Positions 1 to 8,556 of a DNA stretch of 64,000 bases are shown here, piece by piece. The first letter of the stretch is position 1; each line of letters opens with the position of its first letter. Below the pieces are notes generated by a model that searched no databases, had not been told where the DNA came from, and saw only the letters and a program-made list of their open reading frames with translations. This DNA is from Oceanicola sp. D3. Lineage in GTDB: Bacteria > Pseudomonadota > Alphaproteobacteria > Rhodobacterales > Rhodobacteraceae. Location of the stretch: positions 1,116,001 to 1,180,000 of the forward strand of contig NZ_CP040932.1 in assembly GCF_006351965.1 (NCBI RefSeq), read 5' to 3'. The position numbers and the translations under genes are program-made.

Positions 1-530
1 TGGTCTGTGGCTGTTTGCCCGGTCATATCGTCAGGGTTGGAGGCGTAGCGCAGGTAGAGCCCGTCAATTACCGCGCCGATTCGGTCAGCAATTTCGGGCG
101 CGGCAGTGCCGGCCAGCGGGCGCAGGTCATGCAGGAGGTTGGAGCGCAGGCGTCGGTGATAGACCGAAAGCAGCCGCCTTGCCTCGTCATTGCGGCGGGC
201 GAGCACATAAAAGTTGAGCCATGCCGAAATGACATCCGCCCGGAAGTTGCAGCTTGAGAAGCTGGCCCGCAGGATGCCCTCAAGCCGCTCTCGCGGACCG
301 TCCGACACCAGCAGCGCCCCGCGCACTTCGGCTGCGTAGACCGAGAGCACATGGCGCATCGCGGCGAGGAAGAGCTTGTCCTTGTCGCCGAAGTAGTGGA
401 AGGCAAGGGCCGCCGAAACACCGGCGCGTTTGGCAATCTTGCCAACGGTCACATCGAGCGAGCCAATAGCGCCGATCTCATGTATCGTCGCTTCCACCAA
501 CTGGGCTCTGCGCTTGGGTTCTACACTCAT
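1..530 (-). CDS. betI: BetI, TetR-family choline-responsive repressor (C-terminus cut by window edge)
   Basis: TetR-family repressor that in related bacteria senses choline and represses glycine-betaine synthesis and choline-uptake genes. The reverse strand from an ATG at 530 opens with MSVEPKRRAQLVEATI, followed by a TetR helix-turn-helix (residues about 10-55, including VTVGKIAKRAGVSAALAFHYF). The frame stays open to base 1 (176 codons visible of a family norm of about 195), so the last residues and the stop are outside the window. It is divergent from choX and separated from it by 99 bp that hold a perfect inverted repeat of BetI-operator type. The rest of a bet cluster may continue to the left. 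Identity rests on family resemblance plus the choXWV context. Confidence 0.85.
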   Translation of the reverse strand, partial: MSVEPKRRAQLVEATIHEIGAIGSLDVTVGKIAKRAGVSAALAFHYFGDKDKLFLAAMRHVLSVYAAEVRGALLVSDGPRERLEGILRASFSSCNFRADVISAWLNFYVLARRNDEARRLLSVYHRRLRSNLLHDLRPLAGTAAPEIADRIGAVIDGLYLRYASNPDDMTGQTATD

Positions 531-575
531 CGCCGACTCCAAAAGGCTTGCAATACGGGGATAATCGGTCATTGT

Positions 576-591
576 TTGATTGGTCAATCAA
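576..591. promoter_or_regulatory. Putative BetI operator between betI and choX
   Basis: Perfect 7-bp inverted repeat TTGATTG-GT-CAATCAA. It lies almost midway between the divergent start codons, 45 bp before betI (530) and 38 bp before choX (630). The arms match the TTGATTG..CAATCAA pattern I associate with BetI sites, so one repressor could silence both transcription directions. The sequence is seen directly; the assignment is inferred. Confidence 0.65.
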
Positions 592-629
592 TAAGTGAAC
601 CGAGACCTCCGAAGAACTGGGAGACACCT

Positions 630-1550
630 ATGAAAACCACCGCAGCCGTATCCGCCCTCGCCATTTGCGCCGCCTCCTCGGCCTTTGCCGCGTGCGACAG
701 CGTCGTCATGTCTGACGTCGGCTGGACCGACATCACCACCACAACCGCCACCGCCAAGCACGTGCTGGAAGGGCTGGGCTATGATGTTGACGTAAAAATC
801 CTTTCGGTGCCCGTCACCTTCGCCTCGCTGGAGAGCGATGATGTCGACGTGTTCCTCGGCAACTGGATGCCGGCCCAGAATGGCGCCATCGGGCCCTACC
901 TGGAATCGGGCGAGATCGAGCAGATCAACGTCAACCTCGAAGGCACCAAATACACCCTCGCCGTGCCCGCCTACACCTGGGAGCGCGGCCTGCAGAGCTA
1001 TGGCGACATCGCCAAGTTCGCCGAATCGCTGGAAGGCAAGATCTACGGCATCGAGCCGGGCAACGAGGGCAACGCCTACCTCGTGTCGCTGATCGAAGAG
1101 AACAAGATGGGCCTCGGCGATGCCGATATGGAAGTTGTCGAAAGCTCCGAGCAGGGCATGCTGGCGCAGGTCGCGCGTGCCTATAAGGACGAGCAGGACG
1201 TTGTCTTCCTCGGCTGGGAGCCGCACCCGATGAACGCCAACTTCGACTTGAAGTATCTTCCCGGCGGCGAAGACTTCTTTGGTGGCGAGGGCGTGGTGCA
1301 CACCGTCACCCGCAAAGGCTTCTCGGAAGAATGCCCGAACCTCGGCAAGCTCTTTGCCAACATGGATTTCACCCTCGAGATGGAAAACGGCATCATGGGC
1401 CAGATCCTCGATGATGGTGCCGATCCGGAAGACGCCACCGAAGAGTGGCTGAAGGCCAATGCCGATGTGCTCGACACCTGGCTTGATGGCGTGACCGCGA
1501 TGGATGGCAGTGATGCCAAGGCCGCCGTAAGCGCGGCGCTGGGCCTCTAA
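630..1550 (+). CDS. choX: Choline/glycine-betaine ABC transporter, periplasmic binding protein
   Basis: Periplasmic substrate-binding component of a choline (or betaine) importer of the ProX/OpuAC type, delivering ligand to ChoW. The start is the ATG at 630, preceded by GGGAGACACC; an upstream in-frame extension to 351 has no support. The 306-residue product begins with a signal peptide (MKTTAAVSALAICAASSAFA) and keeps the family features WTDITTTTATAKHVLEGLGY, DVFLGNWMPAQ and FLGWEPHPM, which place tryptophans for a quaternary-ammonium aromatic cage. It is the first gene of choX-choW-choV. A strong hairpin after its stop could lower expression of the downstream membrane genes relative to the binding protein. 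Confidence 0.9.
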   Translation: MKTTAAVSALAICAASSAFAACDSVVMSDVGWTDITTTTATAKHVLEGLGYDVDVKILSVPVTFASLESDDVDVFLGNWMPAQNGAIGPYLESGEIEQINVNLEGTKYTLAVPAYTWERGLQSYGDIAKFAESLEGKIYGIEPGNEGNAYLVSLIEENKMGLGDADMEVVESSEQGMLAQVARAYKDEQDVVFLGWEPHPMNANFDLKYLPGGEDFFGGEGVVHTVTRKGFSEECPNLGKLFANMDFTLEMENGIMGQILDDGADPEDATEEWLKANADVLDTWLDGVTAMDGSDAKAAVSAALGL

Positions 1551-1566
1551 TCGCAAATATAAGACC

Positions 1567-1600
1567 GAACCGCCCGCCACGCGCGGGCGGTTCTCTTTTG
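1567..1600 (+). terminator. Hairpin between choX and choW (attenuator or intrinsic terminator)
   Basis: Perfect 11-bp stem (1567-1577 with 1583-1593) around a 5-nt loop, followed by TCTTTT. Located 16 bp after the choX stop and 63 bp before choW. Within an operon this suggests partial termination or protection of the 3' end of the choX message, a common arrangement for binding-protein genes. Confidence 0.7.
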
Positions 1601-1662
1601 GCCAACTGATTCAAGCGCGGCGCGCGCGCTAGGCCAACCGAAGACGAAGGGAGACAAGGGCA

Positions 1663-2502
1663 GTGGAAGACTGGCTGGAAGAGTACAAGATACCTGTCGG
1701 CAAGGGCGCAAAGGTCGTCTTCGACTGGATACGAGACCATGGCGAAGTGCTGCTGGATGGCTTTGCCGCAGTGATGGAAGCCATGATCGACGCCATTCTG
1801 TGGGTTATGCAGGAGCCGCCCGCGATCATCGTCATCGCCGCCTTCGTCGTCGCCACATGGTTTCTCCAGAAAAGCTGGAAAGTCTGCCTCTTCGTCTTCC
1901 TCGGCTTCCTCTTCATCCTCAATCAGGGCTACTGGGAGGAAACCACCGAAAGCCTCACGCTTGTGCTTTCGGCCTGCCTCGTGTGCATGGCCATCGGCGT
2001 CCCTATAGGTATCGCCGCAGCGCACCGGCCCAAGATGTATACCTACCTGCGCCCGGTGCTCGACCTGATGCAGACCCTGCCCACCTTCGTCTACCTGATC
2101 CCGGCCATCGTCTTCTTTGGCATCGGCATGGTGCCGGGCCTCATCGCCACGGTCATCTTCGTGCTGCCCGCCCCGATCCGGCTCACCTACCTTGGCGTTG
2201 CCTCGACCCCGCAAACCCTGCTGGAAGCCGCTCGCGCCTTTGGTGCCACCCCGCGGCAGACGCTCTGGAAGGTTGAACTCCCCTATGCCTTCCCGCAGAT
2301 CATGGCCGGCCTGAACCAGACCATCATGCTTTCGCTCTCCATGGTCGTCATCGCCGCGCTGGTGGGTGCCAACGGTCTTGGCGTGCCGGTGATGCGCGCG
2401 CTTGGGCAGGTGAACACGGCGCTGGGCTTCGAGAGCGGCTTTGTCATCGTCGTGGTCGCCATCATGCTTGACCGGATGCTCAACGTGGGGGCGCGCAAAT
2501 GA
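1663..2502 (+). CDS. choW: Choline/glycine-betaine ABC transporter, permease
   Basis: Inner-membrane permease of the ProW/OpuAB family, partner of ChoX and ChoV. The start is a GTG at 1663 behind GGGAGACAAGGG. The 279-residue product has a long N-terminal cytoplasmic segment, about six hydrophobic helices, and the inner-membrane-component signature around residues 185-210 (EAARAFGATPRQTLWKVELPYAFPQIMAG). Its last four bases (ATGA) overlap the start of choV, indicating translational coupling. Confidence 0.9.
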   Translation: MEDWLEEYKIPVGKGAKVVFDWIRDHGEVLLDGFAAVMEAMIDAILWVMQEPPAIIVIAAFVVATWFLQKSWKVCLFVFLGFLFILNQGYWEETTESLTLVLSACLVCMAIGVPIGIAAAHRPKMYTYLRPVLDLMQTLPTFVYLIPAIVFFGIGMVPGLIATVIFVLPAPIRLTYLGVASTPQTLLEAARAFGATPRQTLWKVELPYAFPQIMAGLNQTIMLSLSMVVIAALVGANGLGVPVMRALGQVNTALGFESGFVIVVVAIMLDRMLNVGARK

Positions 2503-3536
2503 CTACAGCGGTAAAAATCGACAATGTCTCCATCGTCTTTGGCGACAAGCCAAACCGCGCCCTGCCATTGATGGACGAGGGCCAGGAGCGCGGCGAGATC
2601 CAACAGGCCACCGGCCAGGTGCTTGGCGTGCACAACTGTTCACTCGACGTGAATGAGGGCGAAATCCTCGTGCTTATGGGCCTCTCCGGCTCCGGCAAAT
2701 CCACCCTGCTGCGCGCGGTGAACGGGCTCAACCCGGTGGTGCGTGGTGCGGTTCATGTGAACGACGGCCAAAGCATGGTCGACGTGACCAACGCCGACAA
2801 ACCCACGCTCCGCCGCATCCGCATGCACCACGTGGCGATGGTCTTTCAGCAGTTTGGCCTGCTGCCCTGGCGCTCGGTGCGTGAAAACGTGGGGCTAGGA
2901 CTGGAACTGGCCGGGATGCCCAAGGCTGAGGCCGATGCCAAGATCGACGAACAGCTTGATCTGGTCGGTCTCACCGACTGGGCCGAGCGCAAGGTGGGCG
3001 AGCTTTCGGGCGGGATGCAGCAGCGCGTCGGCCTTGCCCGCGCTTTTGTCACCGATGCCCCAATTCTCCTGATGGACGAGCCTTTTTCGGCGCTGGACCC
3101 GCTCATACGTTCCAAGCTGCAGGACGAGCTTCTGGAACTGCAGCAACGTCTCAAACGCACGATTATCTTTGTCAGCCATGACCTCGACGAAGCCTTCAAG
3201 CTGGGCAACAACATCTCGATCATGGAAGGCGGTCGCATCGTACAGACCGGCGCACCGCAAGATATTTTCCGCGATCCGAAAAACGACTATGTCGCCGAGT
3301 TTGTTCAGCACATGAATCCGCTCGGCGTGCTCCGTGCGCGCGACCTGATGCAGCCCGCCGCCGGCGCTCCATCCGTTACCATCGACGCCGACAGCCTCGT
3401 GCGGGACGGTCTGGAGACGGTGACGGCGCAGGCAGAGCCGGTCGGCGTTACGGAAGACGGCGCGCTCGTCGGCCAGCTCTCGAAGGATGACATTCTGGCG
3501 GGCCTCACAGAGCGCGACATCACCCCAACGGGCTGA
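2499..3536 (+). CDS. choV: Choline/glycine-betaine ABC transporter, ATP-binding protein
   Basis: Cytoplasmic ATPase that powers the ChoX/ChoW importer. Visible motifs are Walker A GLSGSGKST (about residues 61-69), the Q-loop in MVFQQFGLLPW, the ABC signature LSGGMQQR, Walker B ILLMDEPFSALDP and the H-loop FVSHDLDEA. An extra N-terminal segment precedes Walker A and a C-terminal domain follows the ABC core, as in ProV/ChoV proteins. The start overlaps the choW stop (ATGA). Length 345 residues is normal for the family. No convincing terminator follows directly. Confidence 0.9.
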   Translation: MTTAVKIDNVSIVFGDKPNRALPLMDEGQERGEIQQATGQVLGVHNCSLDVNEGEILVLMGLSGSGKSTLLRAVNGLNPVVRGAVHVNDGQSMVDVTNADKPTLRRIRMHHVAMVFQQFGLLPWRSVRENVGLGLELAGMPKAEADAKIDEQLDLVGLTDWAERKVGELSGGMQQRVGLARAFVTDAPILLMDEPFSALDPLIRSKLQDELLELQQRLKRTIIFVSHDLDEAFKLGNNISIMEGGRIVQTGAPQDIFRDPKNDYVAEFVQHMNPLGVLRARDLMQPAAGAPSVTIDADSLVRDGLETVTAQAEPVGVTEDGALVGQLSKDDILAGLTERDITPTG

Positions 3537-3638
3537 CGCGGCACTCTACACGCTGGACCTTGCCGCGCCCTCGGGTATTTTCGCGCCAAAGATGGCCCGC
3601 CCAAGGGCCGTCGCAGCGCCACGCAAGGGAAAGCCGCC

Positions 3639-4088
3639 ATGTCCGCCAACAAACGTATCGTCCTGTCCAGCGACCACGCCGCTATTGCGCTGCGCCAGAA
3701 CATCGCCGCCCATGTTGCCGGGAAAGGCTGGGAGGTTGTCGACATCGGGCCCACCACGCCCGAGAGCACGCATTACCCCAAGCACGGGCAGGCGGCGGCG
3801 CGTCAGGTGGCTTCTGGCGATTGCGCTCTGGGTATTATCCTGTGTGGCACCGGGCAGGGCATCATGATGGCTGCCAACAAGGTGCCCGGCGTGCGCTGCG
3901 GTGTCTGCGCCGATACCTTCTCGGCCCGGATGATCCGCCAGCACAACGACGCCAACATCCTCTCCCTCGGTGCCCGTGTGGTGGGCGAGGGGCTGGCTCT
4001 CGATATCGTCGATGCCTTCCTCGACGCGGAGTTTGAAGGCGGCCGCCACGCTACGCGGGTCGAGATGATTGAAGGGCCTGAAAGCTGA
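3639..4088 (+). CDS. rpiB: RpiB-family sugar-phosphate isomerase (ribose-5-phosphate isomerase B)
   Basis: Cytosolic LacA/RpiB-family isomerase, most likely interconverting ribose-5-phosphate and ribulose-5-phosphate. The 149-residue product has the family landmarks: LSSDHAA near the N-terminus, DIGP, the active-site cysteine loop LCGTGQGIMMAANK (about residues 68-81) and RQHNDANILSLGARV. It lies 102 bp after choV on the same strand, so co-transcription is possible but not shown. Related LacA/RpiB proteins act on allose- or erythrose-type phosphates, so the substrate is not certain. Confidence 0.82.
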   Translation: MSANKRIVLSSDHAAIALRQNIAAHVAGKGWEVVDIGPTTPESTHYPKHGQAAARQVASGDCALGIILCGTGQGIMMAANKVPGVRCGVCADTFSARMIRQHNDANILSLGARVVGEGLALDIVDAFLDAEFEGGRHATRVEMIEGPES

Positions 4089-4120
4089 GGCAGGGAAGGG
4101 GCTGATCGCACCCTGAAGTC

Positions 4121-4140
4121 ACCGCCGAACAAGCGGCGGT
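4121..4140 (+). terminator. Possible terminator after rpiB
   Basis: Hairpin ACCGCCG-AACAAG-CGGCGGT, 33 bp after the rpiB stop. It is followed by TTCC rather than a full T-run, so termination strength is doubtful. Confidence 0.35.
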
Positions 4141-4240
4141 TTCCGGTCAGTGCGCGAACCAAAGCGCGCCTAATCGCTCGAAGCATTGCATCCCGGCCGT
4201 ATGCCCGCCGGGACGTTCCGCACCAGCTTCAAACCGCTGG

Positions 4241-4534
4241 TTAGCGCGAGTAGCAGCGCGATTTGGCGCCGCCTCCGGCGGGCGAGCACACCCATCGGCT
4301 CGAGCCAGCCACCACCACACGGTTGGGCCGTCGGGCCGGGTTGGGGTTGGCGCGCGCCAGCCAGTCAAACCGGGCTGCGCCCTTGCCGCCGACCGTGTGC
4401 CGCTGTGTCACCTTAACCTGCGGTAGCCTGACGGCTGCCGGGTCCGCTTGTGCTTCGGGGGGCATCGCCACCGCGCCGGCAAGCGCCAGTGCAGCACCTG
4501 CCACCACGGAGTTCATCCGTCGGAAAGCCTTCAT
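4241..4534 (-). CDS. Small exported basic protein, unknown function
   Basis: Unrecognised 97-residue protein. The ATG at 4534 is preceded by GAGGGACGAG and begins a signal-peptide-like stretch (positive residues, then SVVAGAALALAGAVAM, then an AQA-type cleavage site near residue 30). The mature part is rich in Arg, Pro and Val and ends in a short Cys-containing tail (WVCSPAGGGAKSRCYSR) that could form one disulfide. It sits downstream of the leftward polysaccharide genes but more than 200 bp away, so it is probably a separate unit. A longer in-frame start at 4618 would place the signal peptide internally and is not preferred. Confidence 0.6.
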   Translation of the reverse strand: MKAFRRMNSVVAGAALALAGAVAMPPEAQADPAAVRLPQVKVTQRHTVGGKGAARFDWLARANPNPARRPNRVVVAGSSRWVCSPAGGGAKSRCYSR

Positions 4535-4765
4535 AGTCTGCTCGTCCCTCAATCCATCCGCGGTCCGGCCCCATGAGCGGGCCCGTCCAAAGATTTTTTC
4601 ATTGCCGCAGAAACTCATTTAAAAACGCTTAAGGATCAAGTGCGGCACGAGCAGGGCAAGGAACAGGCAGTAGAAGTTTCACTCCCGCCAGAGCGGCGGG
4701 AGGCGCAAAAGATGTGGGGTTTCAGTGCAGTGAGTCCCGGCGGCGGAAACCCGCCGCCTTAGGCC

Positions 4766-5656
4766 TTATTCGAGGATCTGGTTCTTAATCCGCCAGTCCG
4801 GCAGGCCGAATCCCTCTGGCCACGGGTGAACTTCGCGTTGGTTGAAGTAAACAACACCGACGAGACTGGGATATTCGGAGAGTTCCTGACGCACCGCATC
4901 GCGCCAATTGGATACATAGACTTCGTCACCAACATAGCCGAGTTCAGCCACCACCACGGGCTTGCCATAGGCTGCGGCGCGCTCGTAGCGCGGGGCGAAG
5001 ATATCGGCAAAGCTGCGATCTCCGCCCTCCCTCGCTTGATCCCATGCCTGAAGCCCGAACACGGTGAGGCCGACAAGATCGGCGTAGTCATCGCCGGGGT
5101 AATATTCCGTCATCGCCTCGTCGCCGAGAGGGGACCACATGACAGTAATGTTGGGCGCACGGCTGCGGCAGAGGTCAATCATTTGCCGATAGGCCGATAT
5201 AAAGGCCTCGGGCTCCCAGTCTGACCAGATGAACTGCCCGCTCTCGTCATCCATCTCATGCATGAACCGCAGCGTGACCGGGCTGCGCAGGGTGGCGAGC
5301 ACATCGCAGACCGCTGTTATGTTGCCATCATAAAGCCCCTCCGAGATGCCGTTGCGCAGGTAGCGGGCGCTGTTGCGTTCATCGCGAGACCAAGTCCACG
5401 GCTCCAGCGTGACAAGCAGCGCGCGCTCCCGGGCGAGGGCATAATCATCGGCCATGTTGAGCGACGGCAGAAAGACATCTTCCCAAGGCAGGAAGAGATG
5501 CTCAATCACCACCTCCGCGCTATCGCCATAGTCGCCGTCCGGGTCGTAGACACCAAACGGGAGGGTGCCCGGGGGCACGTCCTGAGCAGCCGTTGGCGCG
5601 GCGGTCAGCAACAAAGAGAGGGCTCCGGCAAGTGTTGTCGCGCTGTGCTTAATCAT
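4766..5656 (-). CDS. Secreted GH26-like glycoside hydrolase
   Basis: Predicted exported (beta/alpha)8 glycosidase resembling family GH26 (beta-mannanase and related endo-acting enzymes). The 296-residue product has a signal peptide (ALSLLLTAAPTAAQ), then PFGVYDPDGDY. LRFMHEMD carries the likely acid/base Glu134, and KPVVVAELGYVGDE the likely nucleophile Glu238. WSPLGDE and VVYFNQRE are further barrel-loop segments. It is the last gene of a leftward unit with a cellulose-synthase-like GT2 and a UDP-xylose synthase-like epimerase, so it may trim or release the polysaccharide made by that GT. The exact substrate cannot be read from the sequence. Confidence 0.75.
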   Translation of the reverse strand: MIKHSATTLAGALSLLLTAAPTAAQDVPPGTLPFGVYDPDGDYGDSAEVVIEHLFLPWEDVFLPSLNMADDYALARERALLVTLEPWTWSRDERNSARYLRNGISEGLYDGNITAVCDVLATLRSPVTLRFMHEMDDESGQFIWSDWEPEAFISAYRQMIDLCRSRAPNITVMWSPLGDEAMTEYYPGDDYADLVGLTVFGLQAWDQAREGGDRSFADIFAPRYERAAAYGKPVVVAELGYVGDEVYVSNWRDAVRQELSEYPSLVGVVYFNQREVHPWPEGFGLPDWRIKNQILE

Positions 5657-5708
5657 GACTATCTCCCTTGGGCGTGGCGCGTGCGCCTGCCTCCTTTGTT
5701 ACGTGTCC

Positions 5709-7541
5709 TCAATCCGTCCAACCGAAGCGAAAGCGCAGCCTCTGCGTGCCGGGCCCGCCCATTCCGGCCCCGGCAACCGAATACTCCGCTTGCACAAGTC
5801 TTAGCGGCTCCAGCCCATAAGCCAGCGCCTCCACGCCGTCCCCCGCCCTCATCACCAGCGCCGCTACGCTAAGCGCGATGACGGTCGAGACGGTAGCGAG
5901 TTGGCCGGGAAAGGCAGAAATCTGGTTGCGCAGCGGAATGCCGTTTTCGCGCATGTGGCGGTGCAGGGCGACGGCCAGCAAGGCGCAGTAGATGCCCGCG
6001 TTGAGCAATGCCAGCAGGTAGAAGCCCCGGGCCTCGGTCAGACCGTCGATCGACAACACCGGAAGCACGGCCACCAGGGCCAATACCGCATAGACGCCAA
6101 TAACCCGCCCCGGCAGCTTCGCCGTGGCCGCTGCCCCCTTCGGCGTGATGCGAAAATCCACGAACCGGCCCGAAAGCCTGTCAGCCACGGCCATGGCGCA
6201 GCCCCAAAGCACCCAGGGCCATTGCAGAAATGGAAAGAACAGCCGCTCCCAGCTGAACACCCGCGAGTCTGCCGGGCGCAACACCCCGTCGCGCCGCATC
6301 ATGAAGGCAAAGGCCAGCATCACGGCGGCGGGTGGCAGGATATGGGCAAGGAAGGCCGGATAGGTGACATCGGCAATGCGCATATCAAACAGCACGGCAA
6401 AGATCGGCACGAGGTAGAGCAACGCCATTGTCAGGGCAAAGATCGCATACCAGCTCTGGCATAGCAAAAAGAGAAACTTCAGCCGCAATGGCAGCGCGGA
6501 AAGGTAGCGGGGCGTATGGCGCAGGAGCAGCGAGGTCAGGCTACGCGACCATTGAAACTCCTGCGTGACCACATCGGGCAGGTTTGCCGGCCCGTCGCCG
6601 ATGGCAATCGCATCCACCGCATGCACCCCACGCCAGCCGCCTGCGGCAAGGATCATCGTGGTGGAGTGATCTTCAGCCAGTTCCGGGCCCAACCCGCCTA
6701 CGGCCTCCAGCGCGCGGGTCCGCACCGCATAATGCGAGCCGATACACATGGGCGTCAGCAGCCGGGTGTAGCCACATTGAAAGCCTCCATGAAAGCCCGC
6801 CTCGGCATGGAGCCGGGTGCGTGCTGCCCAGCTTTCGGAGGCATTCGCCGCGCAGATCGAAGGGGCCGAAACATAGCCCACCGCCGGATCCGCAAAGGGC
6901 CGCAGCATCTCGCGCAGGTAGCCGGGCTGGGGCACGTGATCGGCATCGAGCTGGGAGACTACGTCATAGGCCTGATAGCCGTATTGGTCGTAGAAATAGG
7001 CGAGGTTGCCCTCCTTGCACCGCGTGCGGCGGGGCCATTCGGTGCGATGATACTCCGCCAGGCCCTCGCGCGACGAAATGCGCACACCCCGCGCCGCACA
7101 CCAGGCCCGGGTTTCGGCATCGGGCGCTTCGTCGGCCAACCACGTGTCATGCGGGTAGTCTTGTGCCAGCATCGCTTCCAGCGTGGGGCGGAGCACGGAG
7201 AAGGGCTCTGCAGGCGTTTTTGTCACCACCATGGCCACCCGCCACTGGCCCGGCTGCGGAGCGGGCGCAACAGATCGGCTGGCAAAGTGAAAGACCGTCA
7301 GGAAGTAGAGCTGCATCGCAAAGATCCAGCCCATGGAAAGGGAAACAACCCAATACCGCAGCGGCTCGATCATATGCCCTGAAGAAAGCCACCAAACCCA
7401 GAACCATCCTGCCGAAGCCACCCAGAGCAGCGTCACGGCCAAGTAGGCCATACGCCGCCGGGGCGAGCCGATCAGCGGAGCGAGCATGGCGTTCCGCAGG
7501 GGCGTATGTGCGGCCTGTGTCACCTCACGAGGCACCACCAC
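5709..7541 (-). CDS. Membrane GT2 glycosyltransferase, cellulose-synthase-like
   Basis: Processive family-2 glycosyltransferase predicted to polymerise and export a beta-glycan across the inner membrane. The 610-residue protein has two N-terminal membrane helices and a cytosolic catalytic domain with DAD (199-201), a terminal AED acid/base motif (289-291) and QEFQW (327-331). At least five further helices follow. There is no PilZ domain at the C-terminus, so direct c-di-GMP control as in BcsA is not indicated. Two oddities: the usual LDDG of the first Asp motif reads LADE, and QxxRW has Gln in place of Arg. The GTG start at 7541 overlaps the upstream epimerase gene by 17 bp; an internal ATG near residue 19 is an alternative. 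Confidence 0.82.
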   Translation of the reverse strand: MVVPREVTQAAHTPLRNAMLAPLIGSPRRRMAYLAVTLLWVASAGWFWVWWLSSGHMIEPLRYWVVSLSMGWIFAMQLYFLTVFHFASRSVAPAPQPGQWRVAMVVTKTPAEPFSVLRPTLEAMLAQDYPHDTWLADEAPDAETRAWCAARGVRISSREGLAEYHRTEWPRRTRCKEGNLAYFYDQYGYQAYDVVSQLDADHVPQPGYLREMLRPFADPAVGYVSAPSICAANASESWAARTRLHAEAGFHGGFQCGYTRLLTPMCIGSHYAVRTRALEAVGGLGPELAEDHSTTMILAAGGWRGVHAVDAIAIGDGPANLPDVVTQEFQWSRSLTSLLLRHTPRYLSALPLRLKFLFLLCQSWYAIFALTMALLYLVPIFAVLFDMRIADVTYPAFLAHILPPAAVMLAFAFMMRRDGVLRPADSRVFSWERLFFPFLQWPWVLWGCAMAVADRLSGRFVDFRITPKGAAATAKLPGRVIGVYAVLALVAVLPVLSIDGLTEARGFYLLALLNAGIYCALLAVALHRHMRENGIPLRNQISAFPGQLATVSTVIALSVAALVMRAGDGVEALAYGLEPLRLVQAEYSVAGAGMGGPGTQRLRFRFGWTD

Positions 7542-8556
7542 CGGCTGCCGGCCTTTGTCGGGCCCGCTCGGAGACCATATGGGCGATCATACGTTGCAGG
7601 CCCTCCTCAAAAGAGACCGTGGGGCGCCAGTCCAGCAGCTCTTGAGCGCGGGAAATATCAGGGCATCGGCGCAGTGGATCATCCTGCGGCATGGCCCGCC
7701 ATGTCAGTTCCGACTTCGAGCCAGTTGCGGCCAGCACCAGCGCAGCAGCATCCGAAATGCTGCGCTCATCGGGATTGCCGAGGTTGACCGGCGCAGAGCC
7801 CACCTCATCGTTGGCCATCAGCCGCATCAGCCCCTCTACGAGGTCGTCGACATAGCAAAACGAGCGTGTCTGGCTTCCGTCCCCATTGATGGTCAACGGG
7901 GCTCCGTCGAGGGCCTGATCAATGAAGGTGGAAACAACCCGCCCGTCGCCCGCCTGCAACCTCGGGCCGTAGGTGTTGAAGATCCGCGCAATCCGAACCT
8001 CCACACCATGCCGCGCCGACATCTCGTAAAACAACGTTTCAGCAGCGCGCTTGCCCTCATCGTAGCAGGCCCGTGGGCCCGTCGTGTTTACATTGCCATG
8101 GTAGCTTTCTGGCTGCGGGCTAACGGTGGGGTCGCCATAAACCTCGGAGGTGGACGACTGCAAAATCCGTGCGCCTTTTTCACGGGCCAGTTCCAGCAGG
8201 TTCAATGCACCCCAGACGGACGTTTTGAACGTGTGTATCGGGTCTTCCTGATACTTCAGCGGAGAGGCCGGGCTGGCGAGGTTGTAAATCTCGGCCACAG
8301 GGCCTTTGACGATGGCAGGCTCAATTACATCATGCCGCCGGAACTGAAATCGCGGATGGCTGGCCAGATGGGCAATATTGTCCATGCTGCCTGTCATCAG
8401 ATTATCCAGACACAGCACGGAATGACCTGCGTCTATCAATCGGTCACAGAGGTGCGAGCCAATGAACCCGGCACCACCGGCAACGATGATGCGGCGTTCT
8501 CGCACCCCTACAGAAGACAGCGAAGTGGCCGAAGGCCCTTTTTGAATATGTGTCAC
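7525..8556 (-). CDS. UDP-glucuronate decarboxylase-like NAD-dependent epimerase/dehydratase
   Basis: Extended short-chain dehydrogenase of the UXS type, expected to convert UDP-glucuronate to UDP-xylose for polysaccharide synthesis. The start is a GTG at 8556 with the strong site CTGGGGGGAT just upstream; the longer in-frame ATG at 8649 has none. Motifs are the NAD-binding VAGGAGFIGSHL, STSEVYGDP with the active-site Ser/Thr, and YDEGKRAAE with the catalytic Tyr-x3-Lys. ARIFNTYGPR and FCYVDDLVEGL are also typical of UXS proteins. It is the first gene of the leftward unit UXS-GT2-GH26. Other UDP-sugar epimerases share much of this pattern, so the product is probable rather than certain. Confidence 0.82.
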   Translation of the reverse strand: MTHIQKGPSATSLSSVGVRERRIIVAGGAGFIGSHLCDRLIDAGHSVLCLDNLMTGSMDNIAHLASHPRFQFRRHDVIEPAIVKGPVAEIYNLASPASPLKYQEDPIHTFKTSVWGALNLLELAREKGARILQSSTSEVYGDPTVSPQPESYHGNVNTTGPRACYDEGKRAAETLFYEMSARHGVEVRIARIFNTYGPRLQAGDGRVVSTFIDQALDGAPLTINGDGSQTRSFCYVDDLVEGLMRLMANDEVGSAPVNLGNPDERSISDAAALVLAATGSKSELTWRAMPQDDPLRRCPDISRAQELLDWRPTVSFEEGLQRMIAHMVSERARQRPAAGGGAS

